64,000 bases of DNA from Geodermatophilus obscurus (lineage in GTDB: Bacteria > Actinomycetota > Actinomycetes > Mycobacteriales > Geodermatophilaceae), in assembly GCF_900115395.1 (NCBI RefSeq), contig NZ_FOWE01000002.1, forward strand, positions 310,001 through 374,000, read 5' to 3'. This document shows, in pieces, positions 25,682-34,578 of this stretch; position 1 is the first letter of the stretch; each line of letters starts with the position of its first letter. The notes beneath the pieces were generated by a model that saw nothing but the letters and a program-made list of their open reading frames with translations, was not told the DNA's origin and did no database searches. The position numbers were made by a program, and so were the translations under genes.

Positions 25682-27297
25682 ACGCCTCCGCGAGCCTGCC
25701 CTCGGGCAGCCCCGCGCAGGACGACGCGGCCCCGGCCGCCGGCAGCACGCCGGCGACCGGGGCCGCCCCCTTGCCGCGGGTGGAGCTGCTGGCCGCGCTG
25801 CCCCGGCTCGGCGAGGACGACGTCCTCGCCGTCCCGGTCGGCACCGGTACGACGCTGCCGCCCTGGCTGACCTCGCCGGCGTTCGGGACGCTCCCGCCCG
25901 TGCCGGCCCGGTGGCTCGCCGGCGCGCTCGCCGACACCGGCAACACCGGCAAGCCCGGCGCCATCACCAACCTGCCCGTCCCCGGTCGCCGCCCGCGCAG
26001 CGTCGTCGCGGTCGGGCTGGGCGACGGGACGCTGCCGCACCTGCGCGGCTACGTCGCCACCGCCGTCCGTCGCGCGCAGACCCTCGCCGAGCACGGCGCG
26101 AGACGCCTCGTGCTGCTTCTCGACGCGGCGCTCGCCCCCGCGGGCGCCGACGAGGTGCGCGCCGCCGTCGAGGCCGCCCTGCTGGCCGGGTACCGCTTCC
26201 GCGAGACTTCCCGGCCGCACCCACCGCGGCTGCCCACCGTCACCCTCGTCGCCACCGACGCCACCGACCCCGCCGTGGTCGCCGCCGCCCGCGCCGGTGA
26301 GGTCACCGGACACGCCGTCGCCTGGGCCCGCGACCTGGTCAACACCCCCGGCAACACCGGGGACCCCGCCTGGCTGGCGGACCAGGCCGTCGCGCGGCTG
26401 GCGGGCCTGCCGCACGTCACCGTCACCGTGCTCGGCCCCGACGAGCTCGTCGCCGGCGGCTTCGGCGGGGTCCTCGCCGTCGGCGGCGGCTCGGCGTCCC
26501 CGCCGCGGCTCGTGGTCGCCTCCTACGCGCCGCCCGGCACCGGCCCCGCGCACCCCGTGCTGGTCGGCAAGGGGATCACGTTCGACACCGGCGGCATCTC
26601 GATCAAGCCGAACGCCGGCATGCGCGAGATGAAGACCGACATGGCCGGGGGAGCGGCGGTGCTGGCCGCCCTCGACGCCGCCGCCCGCCTGGAGCTCCCG
26701 GTCGCGGTGACCGCCGTCGTCCCGGCCGCGGAGAACGCCGTCTCGGGGTCGTCCTACCGGCCGGCCGACGTCGTCCGGCACGTCAGCGGGCGCACCACCG
26801 AGGTGCAGAACACGGACGCCGAGGGCCGTCTGGTGCTCGCCGACGCGCTGGCGCACGCCCGCCTGCACCTGGGCGCCACCGTGCTGGTCGACGTCGCCAC
26901 GCTGACCGGCGCGACGAAGGTCGCGCTCGGCACCCGGACGGCGGGCCTGTACGCCACCGCTGACGGGCTGGCCGCCGCGCTCTCGACCGCGGCCCTGCAC
27001 GCCGGCGAGCGGGTCTGGCGCATGCCGCTGGCCGAGGAGTACGCCGAGCTGCTCGCCAGCGACGTCGCCGACGCGAACAACGCCCCGGGCAACCCCGGCG
27101 GCACCACCGCGGCGCTGTTCCTGCGCCCGTTCGCCGGCGACCTGCCCTGGGCCCACCTCGACGTCGCCGGCCCCGCACGCGCCGGTTCCGACGACGCCGA
27201 GGTGGTCAAGGGTGGCACCGGCTTCGGCGCCCGCACGCTGCTGCGCTGGCTGGAGGCCGGCGCCCCGCTCGACCCGCTGCCGACCGTCACGGACTGA
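25678..27297 (+). CDS. Leucyl aminopeptidase family protein (M17)
   Basis: A 539-residue cytosolic metallo-exopeptidase. The C-terminal M17 catalytic domain has VLVGKGITFDTGGISIKPN, MKTDMAGGAAVLAAL and the signature NTDAEGRLVLAD with metal-binding Asp/Glu and catalytic Arg. Other M17 members also bind DNA or act on Cys-Gly. Codons end in G/C in this frame right back to the DUF3117 stop, but no ATG, GTG or TTG occurs before TTG 25771. CTG 25678 in the CTGA overlap is therefore the likely start; the shorter TTG form lacks ~31 disordered residues. Ten bases separate it from the next gene. Confidence 0.92.
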   Translation: MNASASLPSGSPAQDDAAPAAGSTPATGAAPLPRVELLAALPRLGEDDVLAVPVGTGTTLPPWLTSPAFGTLPPVPARWLAGALADTGNTGKPGAITNLPVPGRRPRSVVAVGLGDGTLPHLRGYVATAVRRAQTLAEHGARRLVLLLDAALAPAGADEVRAAVEAALLAGYRFRETSRPHPPRLPTVTLVATDATDPAVVAAARAGEVTGHAVAWARDLVNTPGNTGDPAWLADQAVARLAGLPHVTVTVLGPDELVAGGFGGVLAVGGGSASPPRLVVASYAPPGTGPAHPVLVGKGITFDTGGISIKPNAGMREMKTDMAGGAAVLAALDAAARLELPVAVTAVVPAAENAVSGSSYRPADVVRHVSGRTTEVQNTDAEGRLVLADALAHARLHLGATVLVDVATLTGATKVALGTRTAGLYATADGLAAALSTAALHAGERVWRMPLAEEYAELLASDVADANNAPGNPGGTTAALFLRPFAGDLPWAHLDVAGPARAGSDDAEVVKGGTGFGARTLLRWLEAGAPLDPLPTVTD

Positions 27298-27306
27298 GGG
27301 AGCCCG

Positions 27307-28749
27307 ATGAGCACCGACGACACCGGCGTCGTCTTCCCGGCCGGCCCAGACGGGCGGCGCAGCACCGCGGCGGTCGGCCGCGCGGTCGTGGCCGACGCGC
27401 TGCGCCCGGTCGATCCCGTCGGCGCCCGCGCCGCCGAGCAGGAGACCAACTGGCGGGCCGGCTACCTCACCCACTTCCGCCGGCTGGTCGAGGCCGGCCT
27501 GGCCTCACCGGACGCGGCGCGGACCATCGCCGCTGCCGGGCTCGACGCCGTCCACGGCCGCCTGCACGTGGCCGGCGACGGCGGGGAGCAGCCCCTCGCG
27601 ACGCTGCTCACCGCACCGGCCGGACAGTCCCTGGGCACGCGCGAGGTCGCCGGCGAGGGCGAGCCCGAGCGCTCGTTCAGCCTGCCCTTCCGCGGCACCC
27701 GGCTGCGCGGCGACGACCTGCACCGGCGGCTGGACACCTGGGTCGAGTGCGGGGTGCTGGAGCCGAGCGCGGCCGAGGCGGTGCGCGAGGTCGCGGCCCA
27801 CCCGGAGTGGTTGGCGCTGCCCGGTCGCACCGTCGCCGTGCTCGGTGCCGGGGCGGAGATGGGCCCGCTGACCGCGCTGCTGCGCTGGGGGGCCACCGTG
27901 GCCGGCGTCGACCTGCCCCGCCCCGACCTGTGGCGCCGGGTCCTCGACACCGCCCGCCGGGGCGCCGGGACGCTGCTGGTGCCCACCGGAGGCACCGACG
28001 GCGCCGACCTCGTGCGCGAGGTTCCCGCCGTCGCCGAGTGGCTGGCCGGCCTGCCCGGCGAGCCGGTGCTCGGGAACTACGTCTACGCCGACGGCGCGAC
28101 CAACGTCCGCGTCTCGGCCGCCGTCGACGCCCTCACCCTGCGCGTGCTGCAGGCCCGGCCCGAGACCGCGCTGGGCTTCCTCGCCACGCCGACCGACGTC
28201 TTCGCCGTCCCCGGTGAGGCCGTCGCGCAGTCGGTGCGCAACTACGCCGGGCGCTCCGCCGCCGGGAAGCTGCTCGGCCGCCCGCTGCGGACGCTGTCGG
28301 CCGGGCGGCTGCTGCAGCGCGCCTACGTCGCCGGCGCCGACCCCGGCATCAACGACAGCCTGGTCGCCCAGCAGGGCCCCAACTACGCGCTCGCCAAGCG
28401 GCTGCAGCGGTGGCGGGCCACCGTCGCCCGGGCGGCCGGCACGACGGTGTCGATGAACGTCGCGCCGCCCACCCGCACCCGCTCCGTGGTGAAGAACCGG
28501 GCGCTGGCCGCCGCCTACGCCGGGGCGCACCGCTTCGGCGTCGAGGTGTTCGAGCCGGCGACGTCGAACGTGCTCATGGCCGCGCTGCTCGTCCACGACC
28601 TGCACACCGGCGGCGGGCCCCAGCACGAGCACCCGTGGCAGGACGAGGCCCACGCCGCCGTCCACGGCGGGCTGTGGCGGACGGCCTACGCGCCGCGCAG
28701 CGCGCTCGGGCTGGCCGCCGTGCTCGGCCTCGGCGCCGCCCGCGGCTGA
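27307..28749 (+). CDS. Uncharacterised 480-residue protein with Rossmann-like motif
   Basis: No family recognised with confidence. Residues ~178-200 read TVAVLGAGAEMGPLTALLRWG, a GxGxxxG nucleotide-binding loop with a following helix, then VAGVDLPRPDLW as a plausible second strand. That suggests an NAD(P)- or SAM-binding domain in the middle of the protein. N-terminal helices (NWRAGYLTHFRRLVEAGLAS) and a C-terminal basic/helical region (TRTRSVVKNRALAAAYAGAHRFGVEVFEP) flank it. It lies 9 bases after the aminopeptidase with GGGAG before its ATG, so likely co-transcribed. Cytosolic, no signal peptide or membrane helix. Confidence 0.75.
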   Translation: MSTDDTGVVFPAGPDGRRSTAAVGRAVVADALRPVDPVGARAAEQETNWRAGYLTHFRRLVEAGLASPDAARTIAAAGLDAVHGRLHVAGDGGEQPLATLLTAPAGQSLGTREVAGEGEPERSFSLPFRGTRLRGDDLHRRLDTWVECGVLEPSAAEAVREVAAHPEWLALPGRTVAVLGAGAEMGPLTALLRWGATVAGVDLPRPDLWRRVLDTARRGAGTLLVPTGGTDGADLVREVPAVAEWLAGLPGEPVLGNYVYADGATNVRVSAAVDALTLRVLQARPETALGFLATPTDVFAVPGEAVAQSVRNYAGRSAAGKLLGRPLRTLSAGRLLQRAYVAGADPGINDSLVAQQGPNYALAKRLQRWRATVARAAGTTVSMNVAPPTRTRSVVKNRALAAAYAGAHRFGVEVFEPATSNVLMAALLVHDLHTGGGPQHEHPWQDEAHAAVHGGLWRTAYAPRSALGLAAVLGLGAARG

Positions 28750-28759
28750 CGCCAGCGCC

Positions 28760-29269
28760 TCACTCGCCGACGGCGCCGTCGACCGCCTCGCGCAGCAGGT
28801 CGGCGTGCCCGGCGTGCCGGGCGGTCTCCTCGACCAGGTGCAGCAGCATCCAGCGCAGGCTGAAGGCGTTGCCGTTGCGCAGCGGGACCGCCGACAGCGC
28901 GTCGAGGTCGCCGGCGGCCGCGACCACCGCGTCGGTGCGCCGGGCGGCCTCCCGGTAGCGCTCGCGCAGCACCTCCGGCTCCAGGCCGGGAGCGGTGTCG
29001 AACTCCCAGTCGGGCGTGACGTCCCAGTCGACGCCGGCCCACGGCCCGGGAAGCGGCCCGCCGGCGAAGCGCTCCACCGCCCAGGACTCCTCCACCAGCG
29101 CCAGGTGGTACAGCAGCCCGGCGAGGGTGAGCGAGGACGGCGGGTGCGCCCGGCCCAGCTGCTCGCGGGTGAGCCCCTCGGTCTTCAGCAGCAGCGTCTC
29201 GCGCTGGAAGGCGAGGTAGGCGGTCAGCGTGGCGGTCTCGGACGCGTTCTCGGGCGGGTCGGTGCGCAC
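28760..29269 (-). CDS. DinB-like (DUF664) four-helix protein
   Basis: A 169-residue protein of the DinB/YfiT-like metalloenzyme superfamily: AYLAFQRETLLLKTEGLTREQL, LAGLLYHLALVEESWAVERF and LRWMLLHLVEETARHAGHADLLRE. The three His positions (YHLALVE; HLVEETARHAGHAD) fit the metal triad. Some members are thiol transferases using mycothiol or bacillithiol. GTG 29269 is the first start in frame near the domain. Last gene of the same-strand run from 36.9 kb. Substrate unknown. Confidence 0.85.
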   Translation of the reverse strand: MRTDPPENASETATLTAYLAFQRETLLLKTEGLTREQLGRAHPPSSLTLAGLLYHLALVEESWAVERFAGGPLPGPWAGVDWDVTPDWEFDTAPGLEPEVLRERYREAARRTDAVVAAAGDLDALSAVPLRNGNAFSLRWMLLHLVEETARHAGHADLLREAVDGAVGE

Positions 29270-29292
29270 CGGGGCACCCTGGCACGCCGGGG

Positions 29293-30795
29293 TCAGGCGG
29301 GGCCGACCAGCCCGGCGACGATCTCGGCCGACAGCGTGACCAGCGGCAGCCCGCCGCCGGGGTGCGAGGAGCCGCCGACCAGGTACAGCCCGCGCACCGG
29401 GGCGGCGTTGCCCGGCCGCAGGAACGCCGCGCGGGCGCCGTTGCTCGACGTGCCGTAGATCGAGCCGCCGACGCTGCCGGTCTCCCGTGCCAGGTCGGCC
29501 GGGGTGCGCGCCACGCACCAGCGCACCCGGTCGCGCACGTCCAGCCCGCGCGCGGCCATGACCTCCAGCACCCGGCCGGCGTAGCGGTCGGACAGGCCGG
29601 GGGCGTCCCAGTCGACGCCGGCGTCGGGGTCGTGGCGCGGGGCGTTGACCAGCACGAACCACGACTCGCTGTCGTCGTCGGGACGGGTGGCGGGGTCGTC
29701 GGGCGCGCTGACGTAGACCGTCGGGTCGGGTACCGGGCACGGGACGCCGCGGTGCCGGCCGGTGCCGAAGACGGCGTCGAACTCGGCGTCGTAGTCGGCG
29801 GGGAAGGCGACCGTGTGGTGGGTCAGGCCCGGCGTCCGGCCGCGCAGCGCGAGCAGCAGCACGAAGCCCGACAGCGACGGCGTGGCCCGGGTGAGTCCCC
29901 GCCGCACGGCCCGGGTCCGCCGGTCGGGCGGCAGCAGGCCGTCGTAGAGCGCGGCGGCGTCGGCCCCGGACACGACGACGTCGGCGGTCATCTCGCCCCC
30001 GCCGGCCAGCTCCACGCCCGACACCCGCCCGCCGTCGCGGAGCACCCGCCGCACGGGCGTGCCGGTGCGGACGTCGGCACCGTGCTCGCGGGCCCGGTCG
30101 GCCACCGCCTCCGCCAGCCGGTGCAGGCCGCCGCGGACGTACCAGGAGCCGAAGGCCTGCTCGACCCACGGCACGGTGGCCAGCACCGCCGGGGCCCGCC
30201 GCGGGTCGGAGCCGGAGTAGGTGGCGTAGCGGTCGAGCAGCACCCGCAGCCGCGGGTCGCGGAGGTGGCGGGCACCGAGGCCGCGCAGGGTCTGCCACGG
30301 CGCGACGGCGGCGACGTCGGCCGGGTCGCGCGCCAGCCGGGCGAGAGTGGCCGCGCCGCGCAGCGGCGAGCGCAGGAACGGCTGCTCGGTGATCGCCCAC
30401 ATCGCCTCGGCGCGGTCGAGCACCGCCCGCCACTGCGCGCCCGCGCCGTCGCCGAGAGCGGCGTCCAGGGCGGCGGGGACGTCGTCGAGCCGGCCGGGCA
30501 TCGCGAAGCGGGTGCCGTCGGCGAACCGGTAGTCGACGGCGGGGTCGAGCCGGACCAGGTCGACGGCGTCCTCCAGCGGGCCGCCGGTGGCGTCGAAGAG
30601 GTCCCGCAGCACCTGCGGCAGGGTGACCAGGCTGGGGCCGGTGTCGAAGGCGTGCCCGCCGCGCTCGTACCAGCCGAGCTTGCCGCCGACGGAGTCAGAC
30701 TGCTCGAGCACCGTCACCCGGTGCCCGAGCGCCCCCAGGCGGGCAGCCGCGGCGAGTCCGCCGAGTCCGGCGCCGACGACCACCACCCGCGCCAC
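29293..30795 (-). CDS. Phytoene desaturase-family (CrtI-like) FAD oxidoreductase
   Basis: A 500-residue flavoprotein. The N-terminal dinucleotide fold is VVVVGAGLGGLAAAARLG followed by EQSDSVGGKLGWYERGGHAFDTGPS; the C-terminus has the CrtI signature GLYLVGGSSHPGGGLPLV. These enzymes desaturate carotenoid precursors. No phytoene synthase or other carotenoid gene is adjacent, so the actual substrate (phytoene, or a CrtD/CrtO-type step) is open. GTG 30795 is leaderless by its -10 box. Pigment would fit the radiation/stress genes around it. Confidence 0.88.
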   Translation of the reverse strand: MARVVVVGAGLGGLAAAARLGALGHRVTVLEQSDSVGGKLGWYERGGHAFDTGPSLVTLPQVLRDLFDATGGPLEDAVDLVRLDPAVDYRFADGTRFAMPGRLDDVPAALDAALGDGAGAQWRAVLDRAEAMWAITEQPFLRSPLRGAATLARLARDPADVAAVAPWQTLRGLGARHLRDPRLRVLLDRYATYSGSDPRRAPAVLATVPWVEQAFGSWYVRGGLHRLAEAVADRAREHGADVRTGTPVRRVLRDGGRVSGVELAGGGEMTADVVVSGADAAALYDGLLPPDRRTRAVRRGLTRATPSLSGFVLLLALRGRTPGLTHHTVAFPADYDAEFDAVFGTGRHRGVPCPVPDPTVYVSAPDDPATRPDDDSESWFVLVNAPRHDPDAGVDWDAPGLSDRYAGRVLEVMAARGLDVRDRVRWCVARTPADLARETGSVGGSIYGTSSNGARAAFLRPGNAAPVRGLYLVGGSSHPGGGLPLVTLSAEIVAGLVGPA

Positions 30796-30801
30796 CCCGT
30801 C

Positions 30802-30807
30802 ACCGTA
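30802..30807 (-). promoter_or_regulatory. -10 box of the CrtI-like gene, leaderless layout
   Basis: TACGGT on the minus strand ends 6 bases before the GTG at 30795. It suggests an own promoter within the run. Confidence 0.5.
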
Positions 30808-30828
30808 GTGCGGCGCTCGCGCCCGGGA

Positions 30829-32505
30829 TCAGGACGGGATCGTCAGGGCCAGGACGGCGAGGTCGTCGGCCTCGAAGCGGGAGTGGCGCAGCCGCTTCTC
30901 GACACCGGTCGAGATCAGCTCGACGATCTGCTCGGCGCTGTCCGCCCCAGGGCGGTCGAGCAGGGCCACCAGCCCGTCCTCGCCCAGTTGGACGCCGGAG
31001 TCGTCGCGCGCCTCGGTGACCCCGTCGGTGTAGAGGACCAGGGCCGCGCCGGGCGGGAGGGGGACGGTCTGCGGCCGGAACCGGGCGTCGGCGTCGATTC
31101 CGAGGGGAAGGTCCCGGTGGCCGACCTCGGACCAGCCCGCAGGCGTGCGCAACAGCGGGAGGGGGTGGCCTGCGACGCCCACGTCGGCGCGGACGCCACC
31201 GCCGTCCCGCGGTCCGAGCACCAGGCAACAGGCGGTCACGAACCGGAGCGGACCGGAGGCCTGCTCGCGCAGGAGCGCCGCGTTGACCGCCCGGAGCACC
31301 TCGTCCGGGTCCCCGGCGGCTGCAGTCGCGCGGGCGGTGTGACGGGCGAGGGCGGTCACCGCGGCCGCTTCGGCGCCGGTTCCGCAGACGTCGGCGATGA
31401 GCACCATCCAGCGCCCGTCGGGCAGGGGTGTGACGTCGTAGGTGTCGCCGCCGACCAGAGCCGACCCGCCGCCGGGCCGGTACCGGGCACCGATGTCGAG
31501 CCCGGGGATCGTCGGCAGGTGCGAGGGCAGCAGGCTGCGCTGCAGGGTGTCGGCCAGGTGCCGGACGTCGGACTCGGCGCGCAGCCGGCCCAGGAACTGG
31601 CCGATCTGCCGGCCGGCGTGGGCCAGGACGTCGAGCAGCTCGCCGGGCACCGGTCGCGACTGCCGCGAGAACAGCTCGCAGACCGCCACCACGGCATCCC
31701 CGCGCAGCACGGGGAAGGCCACACCCGTCCGGAGGCCGTCGGCCCGCGCCTCGGCGGCCCGGAGGAACCGGGGGTCGGTCCACAGGTCCTCCATGACGAC
31801 CGGCGCCCGGGAGGACCAGGCTAGCCCCGGCAGCCCCTGGCCCCGGGCGAGGGACCGCCCGACCGTCCCGGCGTGCAGGGCACCGGCGTCCCGTCCCGGT
31901 GCGGTCCAGGTGCTGGTGTACCGCAGCTGGCCGGTGCCCTCGTCGGCCTCCCACAGGCTGGCGGCGTCCCAGTCCAGCTCGGCGCACAGCGTCGCCAGCA
32001 GCCGCGCGAAGGCGGCGTCGGCGTCGGGCGCCTCGGTGAGCGCCGCGGTGACCCGCAGCGTGGCCGCCAGGTACCGGCTGACCTCCAGCTGCCGCTCGAG
32101 CAGGACCGTCGTGCTGGCGTCCCGCAGCACGGCCACCACGACGGCGCCGTCCGGGTCCGCACCGGGTACCGGGTCCAGTCGGGACAGGGTCAGGTCGATC
32201 GGGATCTCGTGCCCGCGCACGTGCAGGGCCGGCACCTGGGTGGTGGAGCCGACCAGCTCGCCGACACCGGTCCTCCGGAAGCGGTCGAAGCCTGCACCGT
32301 GGCTGCTGCGGAAGCGCTCGGGCATGAGGACCGTGAGCGACCGGCCCACCAGGTCCACGGGGTCGTGCCCGAGCAACGTGCGGACCGAGGGGTTGACGTA
32401 GGCGATCCGCCCGGCCCCGTCGGCGACCACTACGGTGTCGGGGAGGGCCTCGAGGAGCGCCGGTGCCGGGAGTGCCGGCGTTCCCGCACCCGACGTGGGC
32501 GCCAT
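30829..32505 (-). CDS. PAS-GAF-PP2C (SpoIIE/RsbU-type) serine phosphatase
   Basis: A 558-residue cytosolic sensor phosphatase. PAS domain at ~15-135 (EALPDTVVVADGAGRIAYVNPSVRTLLGHD), GAF at ~150-320 (LCAELDWDAASLWEADEGTG), and a SpoIIE-type PP2C domain at ~335-555 with GGDTYDVTPLPDGRW, IADVCGTG, YTDGVTEARD and DDLAVLAL supplying the metal aspartates. Such phosphatases dephosphorylate anti-anti-sigma factors and free stress sigma factors. No anti-sigma or STAS gene lies in the window, so the partner is elsewhere. ATG 32505 has GGGGGAG 6 bases upstream. Confidence 0.92.
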   Translation of the reverse strand: MAPTSGAGTPALPAPALLEALPDTVVVADGAGRIAYVNPSVRTLLGHDPVDLVGRSLTVLMPERFRSSHGAGFDRFRRTGVGELVGSTTQVPALHVRGHEIPIDLTLSRLDPVPGADPDGAVVVAVLRDASTTVLLERQLEVSRYLAATLRVTAALTEAPDADAAFARLLATLCAELDWDAASLWEADEGTGQLRYTSTWTAPGRDAGALHAGTVGRSLARGQGLPGLAWSSRAPVVMEDLWTDPRFLRAAEARADGLRTGVAFPVLRGDAVVAVCELFSRQSRPVPGELLDVLAHAGRQIGQFLGRLRAESDVRHLADTLQRSLLPSHLPTIPGLDIGARYRPGGGSALVGGDTYDVTPLPDGRWMVLIADVCGTGAEAAAVTALARHTARATAAAGDPDEVLRAVNAALLREQASGPLRFVTACCLVLGPRDGGGVRADVGVAGHPLPLLRTPAGWSEVGHRDLPLGIDADARFRPQTVPLPPGAALVLYTDGVTEARDDSGVQLGEDGLVALLDRPGADSAEQIVELISTGVEKRLRHSRFEADDLAVLALTIPS

Positions 32506-32623
32506 GGTCTCCCCCCGACCTGTGGTGCTGCGGTGGCCGCCGGGCGCGCCGGCGGTCGTCCTCGCCGTCAACGATCCCACAGGCGGCGGCCGCTCCCGGA
32601 CGGGAACGCCGGTCGGACGGGCC

Positions 32624-33733
32624 TCAGAAGGCGTACCGGACGCGCAGCCACGGCGCGTGGTGGGCGATGAGCTCCTGCAGCCGCTCGACGCCGGCCCGCT
32701 TGACGTCGTTGCGGTAGCGCACGTTCCACTGGCCGTTCTGGCTGCGCTTGGGCTGCTGCAGGTCCGGCCGCCACAGCAGGTCCTCGGCCTTCGGGTGCCA
32801 GCCGAGGTTGACCTCGTGCAGGTCCCGGTTGTGGGTCAGCATGATGACCTCGGCCGCTGCCTGCGCCTTGGCGGCCGGCCCCAGCTCGTCGTCGAGCTGC
32901 CGCAGCAGCTGCGCCCAGTCGGTCTCCCACCCGTCGCGGAGCACGACCGGCGACAGGTTGAGGTGCACCTCGTAGCCGGCCGCGACGAAGTCGTCGACGG
33001 CGGCGACGCGCTCGGCGATGCGGCTGGTGCGGACGTCGATGACGCGGCTGTCGGTGTCGGGCATGAGCGAGAACCGGACCCGGGTGCGGCCCTGCGGGTC
33101 GAGGTCGAGCAGCTCGCGGTTGACGTACTTGGTCGCGAACGACGCCTTGGCGGTGGGCAGCCCGCGGAAGGTGGCCACGAGGTCGGCGACGTTGTCGCTG
33201 ACCAGGGCGTCGACGGAGCAGTCGCTGTTCTCGCCGATGTCGTAGACCCAGCTCACCGGGTCGCACTGGTCGGGCTCGGTCTTGGGGCCCTGCCGGGCGA
33301 CGTGCCGGCGCAGGTAGCCGGTGATCTGCTCGATGTTGGTGAAGACGGTGATCGGGTTGGCGAAGCCCTTGCGCCGGGGCACGTAGCAGTAGGCGCAGGC
33401 CATGGCGCAGCCGTTCGCCGTCGAGGGCGCGATCCAGTTCGACGAGCGGCTGTTGGGCCGGGCCGACAGCGACTTCTTCACCCCGAGCACCAGCGTCTCG
33501 GTCTTGACCCGCACCCAGCGCTCGACGTTGCCCTCGTTGCCGTTGAGCTCGGGGATCTGCCAGTGCGAGGGCACCTCGACCACCTCGGCGCCGGGGAAGC
33601 GGGCGAGCACCTCGCGGCCGCGGGCGGAGTCGAGGGCGGCCGGCTCGGCGTAGACGGTGCGCACGTCGAGAAGGCGGGTGGGGGAGGGGACGGGCGCAGG
33701 GACGACGGGAGACGGCGGGGGCGCTGCGGTCAC
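32624..33733 (-). CDS. Spore photoproduct lyase-like radical SAM protein
   Basis: A 369-residue radical SAM protein. C109-x3-C113-x2-C116 (NGCAMACAYCYVPRRKG) is the CxxxCxxC cluster motif, and the TANGCxxxCAYCY context, HLNLSPVV and MLTHNRDLHEVNLGWHPKAE segments are those of the SPL family. Real SPL repairs the thymine dimer of UV-irradiated spores using S-adenosylmethionine. These bacteria are not known to make Bacillus-type endospores, so the damage repaired may differ. Cys157 and Cys172 are candidates for the H-donor cysteine. N-terminal ~20 residues Pro-rich; GTG 33733 assumed. Confidence 0.88.
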   Translation of the reverse strand: MTAAPPPSPVVPAPVPSPTRLLDVRTVYAEPAALDSARGREVLARFPGAEVVEVPSHWQIPELNGNEGNVERWVRVKTETLVLGVKKSLSARPNSRSSNWIAPSTANGCAMACAYCYVPRRKGFANPITVFTNIEQITGYLRRHVARQGPKTEPDQCDPVSWVYDIGENSDCSVDALVSDNVADLVATFRGLPTAKASFATKYVNRELLDLDPQGRTRVRFSLMPDTDSRVIDVRTSRIAERVAAVDDFVAAGYEVHLNLSPVVLRDGWETDWAQLLRQLDDELGPAAKAQAAAEVIMLTHNRDLHEVNLGWHPKAEDLLWRPDLQQPKRSQNGQWNVRYRNDVKRAGVERLQELIAHHAPWLRVRYAF

Positions 33734-33803
33734 GCGTCGTACAGCGCGGCCCACCGTGCACCGATTCCAGCCCTGAGCTGCGGGAACGGTCACACGGGGC
33801 GGG

Positions 33804-34538
33804 TCAGGCGACCGGCCCCGCGGTGATGTCCTCGAGGCGCAGCCGGCCGGTCTCCAGGTCCTCGGCGACGTCCTCGACGGTGCGGCCACCGGCGTACGCG
33901 GCGGCCCGCAGCAGCGACAGCGCGGACGCGGGGTCGGTGTCGAGGGCCATCGCCGCGCGGCCGGCGGCCCGCAGCACCGCGGCGCGGCGGCGGGCCTCCG
34001 GACCGTGCAGCCAGGCCGGCCCGCGCTCGGCAGGCCAGTCCGACCACACGGCCGCCTCGGTCAGCGCCGCGGTCACCAGCTCACCCACCGCCACGGCCGT
34101 GAAGACGTCGAGCGCCGGCACCGCCGTCTCGTCGGTGAAGTAGAGGTCCAGGGCGCCGGCGCCGGCGAGGTCCTCGCGCAGCGGGAAGGCGACGACGGCC
34201 CGGAACGGGGTCTGCGCCGTGAGCAGCTCGGCGAAGGGCGACCAGCGGCGCTGCAGGTCGGCCAGCACGGCGAACACCGGCTGCCGGGTGGTCTGGGCCT
34301 CCCAGCACGGGCCCTCGCCGACGGTGAACTGCAGCCGCTCGGCGCACGCGGCCGCGGTGCTGCTCGCGCCGAGTGGGATCCGCGTGCCCGCCGCGTCGAC
34401 CACGGACAGGCCGGCGGCGTCCACACCGAGCGTCGCGGCGGAGGCCCGGGCGAGCCGGACGGGGAGGAGGTCAGCACCCGCGGGGCCGCCGGCGGTCTCG
34501 TGCTCGAGCGCCGCGGCGAACCGCGTGGCGATGGTCAC
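33804..34538 (-). CDS. GAF-ANTAR protein, putative antiterminator
   Basis: A 244-residue protein. GAF domain at ~20-165 (VDAAGLSVVDAAGTRIPLG; FTVGEGPCWEAQTTRQPVF), then a C-terminal ~55-residue ANTAR-like three-helix segment (RRAAVLRAAGRAAMALDTDPASALSLLRAAAYAGGRTVEDVAEDL split across helices). ANTAR domains bind paired RNA hairpins to prevent termination. GTG 34538 has GGGGGAGG upstream. Sits between the SPL-like gene and the unknown membrane protein. The ANTAR match is weak in its first helix. Confidence 0.82.
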   Translation of the reverse strand: MTIATRFAAALEHETAGGPAGADLLPVRLARASAATLGVDAAGLSVVDAAGTRIPLGASSTAAACAERLQFTVGEGPCWEAQTTRQPVFAVLADLQRRWSPFAELLTAQTPFRAVVAFPLREDLAGAGALDLYFTDETAVPALDVFTAVAVGELVTAALTEAAVWSDWPAERGPAWLHGPEARRRAAVLRAAGRAAMALDTDPASALSLLRAAAYAGGRTVEDVAEDLETGRLRLEDITAGPVA

Positions 34539-34578
34539 AGAGCATCCTCCCCCCGCCGGCCGGCATCGGGACAGCCAG

